Program-made: the position numbers and the translations under genes
Shown: positions 51,801-63,400 of the stretch, one piece after another
Position numbering within the stretch: position 1 is the first letter of the stretch
Layout: each line of letters opens with the position of its first letter
Assembly (NCBI GenBank): GCA_963575745.1
Contig: CAUYUJ010015726.1
Location: 961,449 to 1,025,448 of the forward strand
Reading direction: 5' to 3'
Source of the DNA: Prorocentrum cordatum
Taxonomy: Eukaryota > Sar > Dinophyceae > Prorocentrales > Prorocentraceae
Length of the DNA stretch: 64,000 nucleotides
Notes under the pieces: generated by a model
What the model was told of the DNA's origin: nothing
What the model saw: the letters and a program-made list of their open reading frames with translations, nothing else
Databases searched by the model: none

Positions 51801-52590
51801 ATGGCACTCTTCTACATTGCAAAGCAACCCCCCTTAATCCACCCCAGGGCCCCCGCCGAGTCGCCGACCCTTTCGTGCGAATTTGAAAAGCGTAACAAAA
51901 TTTATGACAAATACTTGATGTTGGCTTTGTGGGACCCCTCGCATTCCACAATCTACAGGGGAATCCCGACGGCTCAAGATGGCTCCAAGACGACCCACGA
52001 CAGCCTCAGGACGGCCCAAGATAGCCCCAAGAGGGCCCCAGAGGCCAAAAAGACGGACACCACAAGACCCCCAAGAGCGCCTCCAGAGACCCAAAACAAT
52101 GATTTTCCATAGTTTTGTGCATGGCATGATTTAGGCGTTCTCGCAGTTCCGAAGCTTCGGCTGCCCATAACGGCCCAAGCAGCCTCCAAAATGACCCCCT
52201 TGCCGCCCAAGTGGGCCCCCATATAGCCCAAGAGGACCCCAAGATTGCCCAGAAGAGGCCTCCAAAATGGTCCAAAGAGCCCTCAAGACGGCCCAAGAGG
52301 ACCCCAAGAGAGCACCAAAGTGGCACCAAGAAGCCTCCAAGACGGCACCCGCAGCGTCCAGACGGCGCAAGAGCGCTTCAAGACGGTCCAAGACGCGCCC
52401 AAGAGGCCCCACAAGGTCCCAAGAGGCCCCCAAAAAAGGGCTTCCAAGAAGCCCCCGAGAGGCCCCATCGATACATGAGGCCTCAGAACGACTGGGCTGT
52501 ACGTGGTCGGGACGTGCACCCCGCGAAGCGAGAGGAATCGTGCTATTTCGAGGGCTCCAGCGATGCGAACGTAATGAATTCTCATTTGGT
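48841..52590. repeat. Degenerate GGCCCCAAGA-type satellite with conserved blocks
   Basis: Words such as GGCCCCAAGACGGCCCAAGA repeat with a period of about 11-15 bases and heavy divergence. Minus-strand frames read Leu/Gly/Pro repeats (GALLGRLGAV). Three longer blocks recur inside it: GACGTGCACCCCGCGAAGC at 50622, 51709 and 52511; TGGAGTGTAATGTT with GGCGAACTGCGGCGCAGCG at 49867 and 51457; GCCGAGTCGCCGACCC at 49147 and 51855 with about 90 similar bases to their left. This implies a composite higher-order unit. Confidence 0.85.
49929..50380 (-). pseudogene. Cys-rich zinc-ribbon-like gene fragment inside the satellite
   Basis: The minus frame reads NFHCEACKFPKCDVCEVVPR, TKYLATNRPSWTC, NCQVCGAPSPDAAKTC, AYTCDAGLYPPCSACNSAPR and EYTVHVAPAWKFAGC. 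The repeating pattern W.C..C..P.C..C..(V/A).RP...(K/E)Y is one I know from dinoflagellate predicted proteins; the modules presumably bind zinc. The N-terminal side (CVVCKECFDLRMRPP) lies in another frame, the switch falling in the C run at about 50317-50323, so this copy is broken or mis-assembled. No splice sites were identified. Confidence 0.55.
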
Positions 52591-52615
52591 TGTTTGATGT
52601 GCTTCGCGTCCTAGC

Positions 52616-52745
52616 CTTCTCGTCGCCGGCATCGCCGCCGCCGTCGCCGCCAACGTCGTCGTCGTCGTCGCCGCTCGTCGTCGTCGTCGACGCCGGCGGC
52701 CGCCGCCGCCATCGCCGCCGTCGTCGTCGTCGTCGTTCAGAGTCA
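52616..52745. repeat. GTC/GCC trinucleotide repeat
   Basis: CGTCGTCGTC and GCCGCCGCC blocks, interrupted, about 120 bases; reads as poly-Asp/poly-Arg in various frames. Confidence 0.9.
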
Positions 52746-53780
52746 ACGGCTGCGGCCGTAAGGCCTTAGCAATCTTGCTACTTATAGAGAACAGTTGGGG
52801 AACGGCAAGTCTGGATACTCGAGGGTCCCTAGGGCCCATCGTGTGAGGACATTTCTGTGAGGCACCTGCGGATAGGCGACTTGCTCGTGCGACGTGCCTG
52901 CCGTGCCCCGCCTCGACGGCGCAGACAGGGGGGGGGAGGCAGCGCCATAGAGGTCCCCAGATGCCTTCAGGGGCATGTGCAGGCTGGCCGCAGACGTTTA
53001 AAGAAGACCTCGAAGGGGATGGAGGGCCAGGTGAGGGAAGAGGCCGGGAGAAGGATAGAGCATGGACGTACAGAGAGGAGGGAGGGGAGGGAGATGGAGG
53101 GAGAGAAGAGAAGGATGAGCAAGCAGGGAGGAAGACGCATCCACAAGCCCTCTCCTGTGGCCCAGAGGGCACCAAGAACGTCCACATACCTCGAGGAGCA
53201 TGGATGGAGGGAGGGAGGGAGGCGACGATGATGAAGACGGGGGGAAGAACAGGAGAAGAGGAAGAGGGAGGATGAGGAGACCGGCATGTGGATAGTAGAG
53301 AGCATGCGTGGCGTATGGAATGCGTGGCGAGTGGGGAGCAAGTGTGCGGGTGGGAGCCCCGGTACACTCGGGAGCATCCGCAGAGCTTTGGCGCACCAGG
53401 AGAAAGGTGGAGGAGGAGGAAAACAAATACTAGGAGTTACTAGGAGGAACTGGAGGAGAGAAGAGTAGAAGGAGAAGCAAACCGCTGACTCTTGTGGAAA
53501 TGGTGCCGGCAGAGCGCACCAGGCCAAAAGCAAGAGCAGTGCAAATCAGGGGGGCAGAATTCCCACCCCTCCCTCCAGATGAAGGAGAGACAGGAGGGAG
53601 GGAGGATGGAACATTCGAACCAACGAATGCGCGAAACCGACTAGCGGCTTGCGCGGAGGAGGAGAGGGCAGGATGAAGAGAAAGAGGCAGGGAGGGAGGG
53701 AGGAGGATGCATGAGGATGGAGAGGGGTGGAGAACGGAGGCGGGTGGAGAAGGAGAGAAGAGAAGAGCGGAGCGGAAGGC
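52746..53780. other. No gene recognised; GGAGGGA-rich
   Basis: Purine-rich plus strand with AGGGAGGGAGG words (53085-53230, 53580-53700). Short minus-strand pieces such as RYVDVLGALWATGEGL (about 53160-53210) could be further exons of the gene represented at 53781-53928, but I cannot confirm their splice sites. Confidence 0.35.
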
Positions 53781-53928
53781 CTCGCCGGAGCCGCCGTGGG
53801 AAGACTTGGCCGAGCCGGGGATGACCAGGTGCTCCTCGCAATCGAAGATGCTCAAGCCCCTCTTTCGCTGCTCCTCCACGAGGTCGTGCTCGTCCCCGGA
53901 CGTCTGCACCAGGGCCCAACAGAACAGC
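53781..53928 (-). CDS. Orphan exon (minus strand) of a dinoflagellate-type protein
   Basis: The exon starts after CGCCGAG at 53928 and reads FCWALVQTSGDEHDLVEEQR, KRGLSIFDCEEHLVIPGSAK and SSHGGSGE, followed by GCCTTCC, a GC donor. Its 148 nt equal one base plus 49 codons. To my recollection, F(C/S)W.......E..L...Q.....SIF.C(E/D)E is a recurrent segment in dinoflagellate predicted proteins of unknown function. Neighbouring exons were not found with certainty; the flanks are CTC/GGA repeats. Confidence 0.5.
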
Positions 53929-54870
53929 CTCGGCGGCACCTCCTCCTTCTCCTCCGCCAATGGCTCGATCCTCCTCTCCAACCTCCATCCTCTATGCTCC
54001 ATGCTCGCTGTTCCGTGCTCACCCTCCCCCTTTCCTCGCCCCCGCTTCTTCCCCCTTCTCCAAGCACCCTCGTCTCTCCTCCGTCTCCGTCTCCGTCTCC
54101 GTCTCCGTCTCCTCCTCATCCTCCTCCTGCCATCCACTCGCCTCCCTCCCCCTCCCTCGCCCCTCCTCTATGCTGCTCCTCCTCCCTCCCCCTATCCTCC
54201 TCGCGGGATTTCGGCATCCCCTGTCACCCGAAGCAGGAAGACACCGAGCTCCCCGAGAGCCGTGTGCGCCAATGTCTATGCCGGGGCCGCTCCCGGAGGC
54301 CTGCCCTCCCGGAGGCCGGGGTCCGCCTCGAGACTCCCGCCAGACCGCGCGCCTGGACGGGTCTGGGGTCGGGAGGGGGAGGACGTTTTGTTGGACGTTT
54401 TGCGAAACGCGGCGTGCCATCCTAATTGGCACCTCAATGGACGTGACCTCGGTGCTGATTTGTGATGCGTCCCGCGCCATTTTGGCTGCGCTGAGCCCAA
54501 TTTCGCTCTGAGCCGGGCGCCGCTCGCTTCGCTGGTTCTTCCTCAGCTTCGGCGCGGCCCGCCCTGGCTTGCACGGCGTTCGACTCGTCTCCGCGCGCCC
54601 GCGTACCAAAAAGAAACACGGCGTGAAAGGCCCGCCAATCCGAGGTTCCCGCTTGGGAGCCCCCCCCCCGAGCCACCTCGGCCCTCGAGGGGGCGGATAG
54701 CGGCGCCTCCAAAGGCGGGGAGGGGATCGCACAGAGGACGCACGCGCCCAACCACGCACGTGAACACGCCCCCCGCGGACCGCGAGACCGGCCGCGTGAT
54801 ACGAGTGTTCGCGCAATGCGTGATCTCGAACATGGCGTGGATTCATATACGTGTACGTCCTTCTCTCGCC

Positions 54871-55017
54871 CCTGAGAAAAGAGCGCCCCAAGACCCAGCA
54901 AAAACCTAGCAACAGCCCAGACCCAACAAAGACCTGGCATCCTGAGAAAAGAGCGCCCCAAGACCCAGCAAAAACCTAGCAACAGCCAACAGCCCAGACC
55001 CAACAAAGACCTGACAT
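54871..55017. repeat. 70-bp tandem duplication
   Basis: CCTGAGAAAAGAGCGCCCCA begins at 54871 and 54941; the copies match closely, except for a small insertion (CCAACAG) in the second. Confidence 0.9.
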
Positions 55018-56394
55018 AGTTCTAGCATCAACCAAAAACAAGCAGACCCCCAATAGGCAAATAATCACCTAGATCGACGGAAAACGACCCGGGGCGAGAC
55101 GGTGGACCCGAAGAGGGAATCGAGACCTCCAGGGCCCAGGACGCTCTAGAAAAAAAAAGGGAGGGCGCTGATGTTCGTGTTATCTGTCTCGACCGCCATT
55201 TTGGAGTCCCGAAACGGTGCGGTGACAGACTGTGCGGTGACCTCGGAACCCCAAGAGACCACACCGCACGGTCCGTCAACGCACGGTTTTGGGACCCTGG
55301 AGGCCCCTGTCGTCCGAGACGTCCTCGGAGAACGACCCGAGTCCCAAAACCGTGCGGTGACCCCGAATCCCCACCGACTCACCGCACGGTGTGGTCACCA
55401 CCCCGAATGGGGGCCCCCGAGCCATGTGTATTACGTCTCCTGGTCCAGGATCGGCCCGTCGCCTACCTGCCTGTGTCCCTTACCTGCTCGCTGACGTTTC
55501 CAGTGCGTTTTGAAACATTACAGGGCCACCCGCCTGACGCCTGCCTTCCGGGGTGCCGCTTCTAGCACGCTTTGGTAGAGCCAGTAGTGAACAGTGAGAT
55601 ACGGAGGGACAAAACAGCTTCCAGCGTTGCAAGAACAGCTAAGTTCCAGGGTCCTCGTTCCAACAGAGAATCGAATAGCCCTGGGCCTAGGATGGGCCTG
55701 CCCAGGATCGGCGTATGCGCAAATTTCTCCCCCTCTCCCAAACATCCGCCGACCGTTCGGCGTGTAAGACGCTGTCGTCATCTTCGTCATCGTCGGCGAC
55801 GTCGTCGTCGCCGCCAGTCCCAAGAGAACAGGAACGAGCAGAGAAAAGAAGCGTCGTAGTTAAGTCGATTCAGGGGGTGGGGGGGTAAGGGGGGGGGCCC
55901 AGGTCAGATAACCCCCTCCAGTGGGGTCGCCGCCAGCGGGGGTCCTGGGGGAGGTCCCGCCTGTGGTCGGGGGGAGTGGTCAATACCGCCTCCCCCCTCC
56001 CGGCAGCTCCCGCTGAGTGAAGCAAAGGAAGGCGAGGGCGACGAGGAGGCGATGACGAGGACGACGTGTAGAAAGTGAGGATAGCGAGGAGGAGCATGAG
56101 GACAACGAGGAGGAAGAGAAGCACACGGACCAGGACAGAGAGAACGAGGGCGAGCACAAGGAGGAATGCGGAGAACGACGACGACGACGACGACCGAGGA
56201 CAGTAAGAAGCAATTGCAGAAGGATGCTGAATCACGAGAGGATCCTAGTGACCCTATCGGGCTACCCTGGGGGCTCCTGGCGCCGCGCGGAGTAATCTTG
56301 GGTCCACGGTTCCGGGGCCCAGGGAGGGCCCCCAAATGCCGAAAATAGCGGAACACCTCCCGTCGCGATTTTTTCATGACCCGAGGGGATCTGA
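55018..56394. other. No gene recognised; CCGCACGGT words
   Basis: 55210-55400 has the word CGGTGCGGTGA and its inverse CACCGCACGGT several times around similar spacers, which could form hairpins. 55790-55815 has GTCGTCG repeats. 56040-56200 is GACGACG/GAGGA-rich. No coding frame. Confidence 0.45.
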
Positions 56395-57540
56395 CAACGA
56401 CGACGACGACCACGACCACGACGACGACGACGACAACGACCACGATGACCACGACGACGACCACGACGACGACAACGCGACGACGACGACGACCACGACG
56501 ACGACGACCACGACGACGACGACGACAACGACGACGACGACCACGACAACGATGACGACGACGACCACGACGACGACGACCACGACGACGACGACCACGA
56601 CGACGACGATGACGACGACAACGACCACGACAACCACGACGACGACGACAAAAACAACGACAAAAACAACGACGACGACGACGGCGAAGACCAAGACACC
56701 GAATACGACGACGACGACCACGACGACGACAACCACGACGACAAGCATGACGACGACGACGACGAACACGACAACGACATCGACGACGACGTGACGACAA
56801 CCACGACCACGACGACGACGACAACGACCACGACGACGATGACGACGACGACGACCAAGACAACGACGACGACGACCACGACGATGACGATGACGACGAC
56901 GACGACGACAACGACCATGACGACAATGACGACGACGACGAACACGACGACGACGACAGCAACGACAACGACCACGACGACGACGACGACGACCACCAAG
57001 ACGACGACGACAACGACAACAACGACGACGACGACAACCACCGCGACCATGACGACGACGACTACGACAATGACCACGACGAAGACGACGACGAAACCGC
57101 CGACAACGACGACCACGACGACGACGACCACGACGATGACGACGACAACGACGAGGACGACATCGACCACGATAACGACGACGACGTGACGACGACCACG
57201 ACGATGACGACAACGACCACGACGACGACGACAACGACCACGACGACGACGTCGATGACGACGACCGCGACGACGACGACGACGACGACGACAACGACAA
57301 CGACCACGACAACGACAACGACGACGACGACGACGGCGACGGCGACCACCACGACGACGACGACGACAGCGACGACAACGACAACGACCACGACGACGAT
57401 GACGACCACGACGACAGCCACGACGACGATGGCGACGACGACGAAGACGACGACCACGAATCCGACGACGACGACGACAGCGACCACGACCACGACCACG
57501 ACGACGACGACAACGACGACAACGACGACGACGACGACCC
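56395..57540. repeat. GAC trinucleotide repeat, about 1.15 kb
   Basis: An almost uninterrupted (GAC)n tract with AAC, CAC and GAT variants. Long Thr, Val, Arg or Ser frames across it on both strands are artefacts. It is the largest single microsatellite in the window. Confidence 0.97.
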
Positions 57541-57713
57541 GGAGCGGCCTGGCGCTCTCCGCCGGGGCGGCGCCCGCAGCGGCAGCGGCGGAGCCCGCGG
57601 CGGGCGGCACCTCGCCGGCGCCAGTGGCGGCCACGGCGGCGCCCCGGGCCTGCGACAACACCTCCAGATGCCTCCCCAATGGGGTCGAAGGACACTCAAC
57701 CCGTATATTAGCG

Positions 57714-57892
57714 GGCGAAGCGCGGTATAGAAGAAACTTTTCCGCCGTCGGGGACGCCTTGCCCCGCGCGGCTGCGGCTGCCCAGTTTATGCCTCTACAC
57801 GCCACCGCAGGGTGGCAAATTGGCTGCCGTCTGGAAAGCTGGCGCCCCCGACGGAGAAAAAAATGTTATACCGCTTTCGCCCCCCAAATATA
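57714..57892. mobile_element. 179-bp inverted-repeat (MITE-like) element
   Basis: The left arm from TATATTAGCGGGCGAAG (57714) and the right arm ending TTCGCCCCCCAAATATA (57892) are imperfect inverses over about 50 bases; both include GCGGTATA/TATACCGC and CCGTCGGGG/CCCCGACGG. A spacer of about 70 bases separates them. There is no coding capacity. The arrangement resembles a miniature inverted-repeat transposable element or a fold-back; no clear target duplication was seen. Confidence 0.65.
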
Positions 57893-58839
57893 AGACGGAC
57901 GCATAGCAAAAACACAAAAGCTTCGGAAGGCCACGCAGGCAATCTGCGAGCTGGGCGCGGCCAGCGGAATCGATGGGCCGCGGTGGGCAAGGATGCCGAG
58001 GGGGGCAAGGATGCGGGTGGACTGTAGATGGGGCCAAAAGATCGCGTCGCATCATCGATGCATCTGCGATGCGGCGCGTTCTTCCGGCCCCGTCCATTTC
58101 GACCCCACTTGGGAGGCGTAGAACCTCGCTGGCGGGTCTGGTCGACGCCAACCACCCAGATTTCCACCGAATAAAATCAGCATTGCCAATGTTTTTCGCA
58201 ATTGTTGTGCCTCTGGGGGACTTTCGCTGGCCCCAGGACGGTAACAAAAAGCAGGATGAGAAGTCGGCCCAAGGAAATGGGTCGACCCAACTTTTGGGGG
58301 GGCCGCATTAGAACTACCTGGTGGCATACCCCGACCTGCTCTAAACATATGGCGGCGTTATATACATATACACACATATATATACACACATAGGTCGGAC
58401 CGTTCAATGCAAACGAACACGTTGAATGACCTGCGGTGCGCATGAGCTCCCAGAAACTTCGCAAGAATGAGCAATACAGGTAAGGAGACAAAATCATACA
58501 AAGGGTGTGAAAGAGAGGCGAGCGTGTTCAGTAACAGAAGCAGCGACGAACGCTACACACGCGGGGGTGAACAGCGCCATGCGCTCGCTTTCTACGTAGC
58601 AGAACAACGCGTCGCGCTGGGCGAGGCAAGAGCGCGGGGTGGCATGGCGGGCCAGAGGCAGCTGAGGATGGGAGGCTTCGCGGACAAAATAACAACGCCA
58701 CGCGTTGCGTGGTGCAGCGGCCCCCTGCGACCGAACGCTGCGTGACGGGACAACGCCGCACGCTACGGGCACCCCTGTCGCCAATTGCACTTCTCGTGGC
58801 GACCCCCCAGGACCCCACGAAAATGGGGACGCGTGCGAA

Positions 58840-59790
58840 AATCGCAGTCACGCAGGAAACCGCGAGGTCTCAACTGGGTCCGCGTATCACTCCACTCCGC
58901 TGAACCCCCCAAGAGACGCGAGGTGCCTACTGGGTCTGCGTACCACTCCACTCCGCTGGACCTCCCAAGAGCCCACGAAAGTGGCGACTAATGCGCACTT
59001 CGCAAGTACGCAAGGAGCCGCGAGGTCCCAACTGGGTCCGCGTACCACTCCACACCGCTGGACCTCCCAGGAGCCCGCGGAAGTGGCGACAGCTGCGCAA
59101 TACGCTGCCAGCCAGGGAGCGCGAAGTGCCAACTGGGTCCGCGGACCACTCCACTTCGCTGGACCTCCCAGGAGCCCACGACGGATGACGACAAGTGCGC
59201 ACGCCGCAGCCACGCAAGGGGCAGCGAGGTGCCTACTGGGTCCGCGCACCATTCCACTCAGCTGGACCTCCCAAGGGGCCCACGAAAGTGGCGACACATG
59301 CGCACTTCGCACCACGCAGGGAATGAGGTCCTACTGGGTCTGCACAAACTTTACAATTCGCAGCCACGCAAGAAGCCGCGATGTCCCAACTGGGATTCTG
59401 GGTCCGCGTACCACTCCACTCCACTGGACCTCCCCAAGGCTCACGAACGCGGCGACAATTGCACGTTTCGCAGCCACGCAAGGGGCCGCGAGGTCCCAAC
59501 TGGGTCAGCGTACCACTCCACTCCGTTGGACCCCCCTGGCGCCCACGAAAATGACGACACATGCGCACTTCGCAACCACGCAAGGAGCCGCGAGGTGCCA
59601 ACTGGGTCCGCGTAACACTCCACTCCGCTTGACCTCCCAGGAGCACAAAGAAGTGGCGGCAACTGATCACTTCGCGACCAAACAAGGAACCGCGAGGTGC
59701 CAACCTGGTCCGCGTACCACTCCACGTCGCTGGACCTCCCAGGAGCGCACGAAAGATGCGACAGTCGCGCACTTCACAACCCTCCATGGA
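58840..59790. repeat. About 100-bp tandem repeat, nine or ten units
   Basis: The marker AACTGGGTCCGCGTACCACT recurs near 58872, 58929, 59030, 59130, 59234, 59334, 59400, 59499, 59599 and 59700, mostly about 100 bases apart with some partial units. Each unit also holds GCTGGACCTCCCAGGAGC and CACGCAAGG. A 441-codon plus frame crosses the array but changes phase every unit and is not a plausible protein. Confidence 0.9.
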
Positions 59791-60667
59791 CGCACGCAGA
59801 ATGAAGGAGAGAAGAGGAACGGAAGAGAAAGACGCACCACGGCGCTCTATTCACAACGAGACCCGAACACAGGAAGGTTGGGCATGAAGACGTCAGATCC
59901 ATGGGTACTCGGCACGCCTGAAACGGATACAACAAGCGTTGTCCAACGACGGCAGCGGCCACTGTGGGCCTCGCTGAGACCTGGGACTCATCGGACCTCG
60001 AGGGCGTGTCGTGCGCCACGGCCGATTTAGAGCGTTCTGAAATGTTCTCAGCGTTCCATATTGCTATACAGCGACTTATCCCCACCATGCGACCATTCTG
60101 AAGAGAACCTTCCTATACCGACTTAGCAGCCCCCCCCCGCCCCCATCTAAAATAGGCCCTTGACGGGGCCGCTGCCGCACTGAGGGCCTGATGCAACAGT
60201 GGATGGGGGAGGGGGGGCGCCGTTTCGAGAAGATGACCCCATGACCACGCAATCCCATGAAGTCTCCGATACGACCCAACAACGTTCTCGCCAAACTGTT
60301 CTTCAGGAGAGTGGTGGGTTTGCCAGACAGCCACCAGACTACAGGTCAATAGCGCGAGCCCCTTTTCGCAGAAGGCCCAAGGTGCGAGGCCCGAGCCTGT
60401 GCATGTCATGTCTGCCGCTGGGCGGGACCGATCTCCCAGGACCCTAGAGGGCTGTGGGCATGCAGACCTACAAGTATGTAAAGACGTAGCACTCCGCAAT
60501 CGCGGATCAGATTGAGTGGGGGCTGCGGGGACGGTTGCAGTCTGCGAGGCTCCGAGGGAGCCCGCCGCAAGTGCCTAATTCTTGCAAAATCAACGGAGGG
60601 GGGGGGGCGAACGGTCGTTCACTGTCCTTGGGTGCGTGACGGACGTGGGGTTCCGCGATGCGGATAC
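59791..60667. other. No gene recognised
   Basis: Mixed sequence with short C and G runs (60130, 60600). No coding frame, repeat family or RNA gene that I can support. Confidence 0.4.
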
Positions 60668-60745
60668 TTGTTGTTGTTGTTGTTGTTGTCGTTGCTGCTG
60701 TTGTTGCTGCTGTTGCTGTTGTTGTTGTTGCTGTTGTTGGTGCTG
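60668..60745. repeat. TTG/CTG trinucleotide repeat
   Basis: About 78 bases of (TTG)n with GCTGCTG interruptions; poly-Gln on the minus strand. Confidence 0.95.
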
Positions 60746-61104
60746 ACCCAGTGTTTTGCAAGGGCAAATCGCGAAAGTCAAACTGTGCCCCTGGCTCCCC
60801 GGGTTATAACAACAACGCCTCCCGCTTGAAACTTCCTCACCATTTAAGCCTGAAACTTCCTAGTATTTCACTCCGGAATCGCGCTCTCGCTTGGACCTTT
60901 ATTACAATGTATACACGAATCGCCCCCCCCCCCTCCCCCGGCGCTCTGGAGTCGCGCTCTCGCTGGAGACTTGTTCGCGCTGCATTCAAGAATCGCGTTC
61001 TTGCGTTGGAATTCCCCGCAAACTCGTCAAACGCTGCACTCTCGACACCTAGGCACCCAAGAGTCGCGTTCACGCCTTGGTCCCCCTCGCACCGTACTTA
61101 CAAA

Positions 61105-61440
61105 TCGGGACATCGCTGCCCTTCGTGGCCCCGTTGCAACCCTTCATGGTCCCCTCGCCGCTGCACTTCGTGGCCCCGTTGCAACCCTTCGTGGCACCGT
61201 CGCTGCCCTGCGTGGCCCCGTTGCACTCCTTCGTGGCCCCCTCGCGGCCCTTCGTTGCCCCATTGCAGCCCTTAGTGGCCCCCTCCCTGCCCTTCGTGGC
61301 CCCGATGCAACGTTTCGTGGCCCCCTCGCTGCCCTTCGCTGCCCCGTTGCAGCCCTTCGTGCCCCCCTCGCTACCCTTCGTGGCCCCGATCCGTCGTGGC
61401 CCCCTCGCCGCCCTTCGTGGTCCCGTTGCAGATCGCGCTA
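61105..61440. repeat. 42-bp tandem array in composite unit 1
   Basis: The unit is two 21-base halves, like CCGTTGCAACCCTTCGTGGC and CCCTCGCTGCCCTTCGTGGC, alternating. Multiple-of-three length makes Pro-Phe-Val-Ala frames that I regard as artefacts. Confidence 0.9.
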
Positions 61441-62467
61441 TCGCTCGAGACTCCGTCGCGATTCACGCAAGGCGCACGCTTCAGCAACCCGCTTGCTCGA
61501 CCTGGCCGCCTGGGCCCGCCTTCCCGACCCGCCCGTTGGGGCCTATCCACCCGATCTGCCCGTCTGGTTCTGCCACTTGTTTGTTGCTCCTAGCCCCTTT
61601 TCTGCTACGCTCTCGCGTGTTCCATCATCCTCCTTTCCCCTTGCCCGTTCCTTCCATCCGTCCTCTGCTCCCCTGCCTCAGGGGCTGCACGAAATACACG
61701 TTGCAGGTAAGGAAGCTATACCCCCAAGGGGGCACAATCGAAGACGAAGAGGGCGGGCATTGATGGTTTAGGATATACGCGTTGAACGACACGCGAGCCC
61801 ATTAGAGCGTTCAGTCTTAAACTGATTGTTGTTGATGATGTTGTTGTTGCTGTTGTTATTATTGTTATTGGGTGTTGTTAGTTTGTTTGTTGGTTCGTTC
61901 GTTCGTTCGTTTTGTTAGTCTGTTTGTTGGTTGGTTCGTTTGTTTGTTTGTGTGTTTGCTTGTTTGTTTGTGTGGTGTTGTTATTGTTGCTGCTGTCATT
62001 GTTGTTGAAGTCTCACTACCGAAGAATAAAGACTGTTGATCCCCCATCCGGTGCACATCGTTTTCCATTGCAATGCCCACCCCGGCGCTCGAGCCCTGTT
62101 TTTCATCAGGGAGAATCTTCCTCCTCAAACTATGTTTTTGGCCTCCGGGTTACATCAATAACGACTCCCGCCTGAGACTTCCTCACAATGTAGACTGGAC
62201 CGCCGCTGCCGCCTGAGACTTCCTCGCATTTTATTCAGGAATCGCGCTCTCGTTTGGGACTTCACTACGATGTATACACGAATCGCCCCCTCGGAGCTCT
62301 GGAGTCGCGCTCACGCTGGAGACGTGGTTGCATGTTACCCAAAAGTCGCGCTCTTGCGTTGGAATTTCCCGCAATTCACTCAAGCGCCATGCTCCCGACA
62401 GTCAGGCGGCCAGGAGTCACGCTCACGCTCTGGACTCCCCCACAGAGTACTCAGGAATCGGGATCTC

Positions 62468-63250
62468 GCTGCCCTTCGTGGCCCCGTTGCAGCCCTTCAT
62501 GGCCCCCTCTCGCTGCCTTCCGTGACCCGCTGCAACCCTTCATGGCCCCCTCGCTGGCCTTCGTGGCCCCGTTGCACCCCTTCGTGGCCCCCTTTCTGCC
62601 CTTCGCGGCCCCGTTGCAAGCTCTCGTGGCCCCCCCGCTGCCCTTCGTGGCCCCGTTGCTGCTCTTCGCGGCCCTGTTGCACCCTTTCGTGGCCCCCTTT
62701 CTGCCCTTCGCTGCCCCGTTGCAGCCCTTCGGGGCCCCCTCGCTGCCCTTCGTGGGCCCCGTTGCCGGCCCTCGTGGCCCCCTCGCTGCCCTTCGTGGCC
62801 CCGTTGCAACCGTTCGTGGCCCCCTCGCTGCCCTTCGTGGCCCTGTTGCAGCCCTTCGTGGCCCCCTCGCTGCCCTTCGTGGACCAATATATGCATGCCT
62901 TGCGTGGCCCCCGTTCGTTCGCGCCCGTCGTGGCCCCATATGTATGCCCATCTTGGCACCGCCGTCGCCCTTCGCGGCCCCCTCGTTGCCCTTCGTGGCC
63001 CCGATGCTGCTTTCAGCAGTGGCCCCGCCCTTGCCCTCCGCGATCCAATATACGCATGCCCTTCGTGGCCCCCGCTCGTTCGCGCCCGTCGTGGCCCCTA
63101 GCGCATGCCCTCCGCGGCCCCGCTGTCGCCCTTCGTGGCTCCTTCGTTGTCCTACGTGGCCCAATTGCTGCCCTCATCGGCCCCGTCGTTGCCGTTTGTG
63201 GCCCCGCATTATCTGCTCTTCGTGACCCCGCGCGTTCGCGCTTTTCGTGG
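62468..63250. repeat. 42-bp tandem array in composite unit 2
   Basis: Same half-units as at 61105-61440 but about twice as many, becoming degenerate after 62880, where a 170-base phrase containing ATATGCATGCC/ATACGCATGCC and CCGTTCGTTCGCGCCCGTCG is itself duplicated (62885 and 63050). Confidence 0.9.
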
Positions 63251-63364
63251 CCCCATGCGCATTCCCTTCGTGTCCCCGCTGTCGCCCTTCTTTGCCTACT
63301 TCTTGCCCTTCGTGGCCCTGTTCTCGTTCTCTCTCTCGCTCTCGCTGTCGCTCGTCGTCGTTGA

Positions 63365-63400
<36 letters not shown>

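Noticed and set aside
49435-52433. Many frames reading Leu-Gly-Pro-Trp repeats (minus) and Pro-Lys-Arg repeats (plus)
   Set aside because: They follow the short satellite unit and shift frame with it; no start, domain or splice signal supports a protein.
54477-54488. GCCATTTTGGCT, matching 12 bases of the dinoflagellate spliced leader
   Set aside because: The flanking bases do not continue the leader (GCGC follows instead of CAAG) and the 12-mer is nearly palindromic; I treat it as chance.
56262-57893. Long poly-Thr, poly-Val, poly-Arg and poly-Ser frames on both strands
   Set aside because: All are translations of the GAC repeat; every frame is open for trivial reasons.
58705-60030. 441-codon plus-strand protein
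   Set aside because: It crosses a tandem array whose unit is not a multiple of three, so no repeat module is read consistently.
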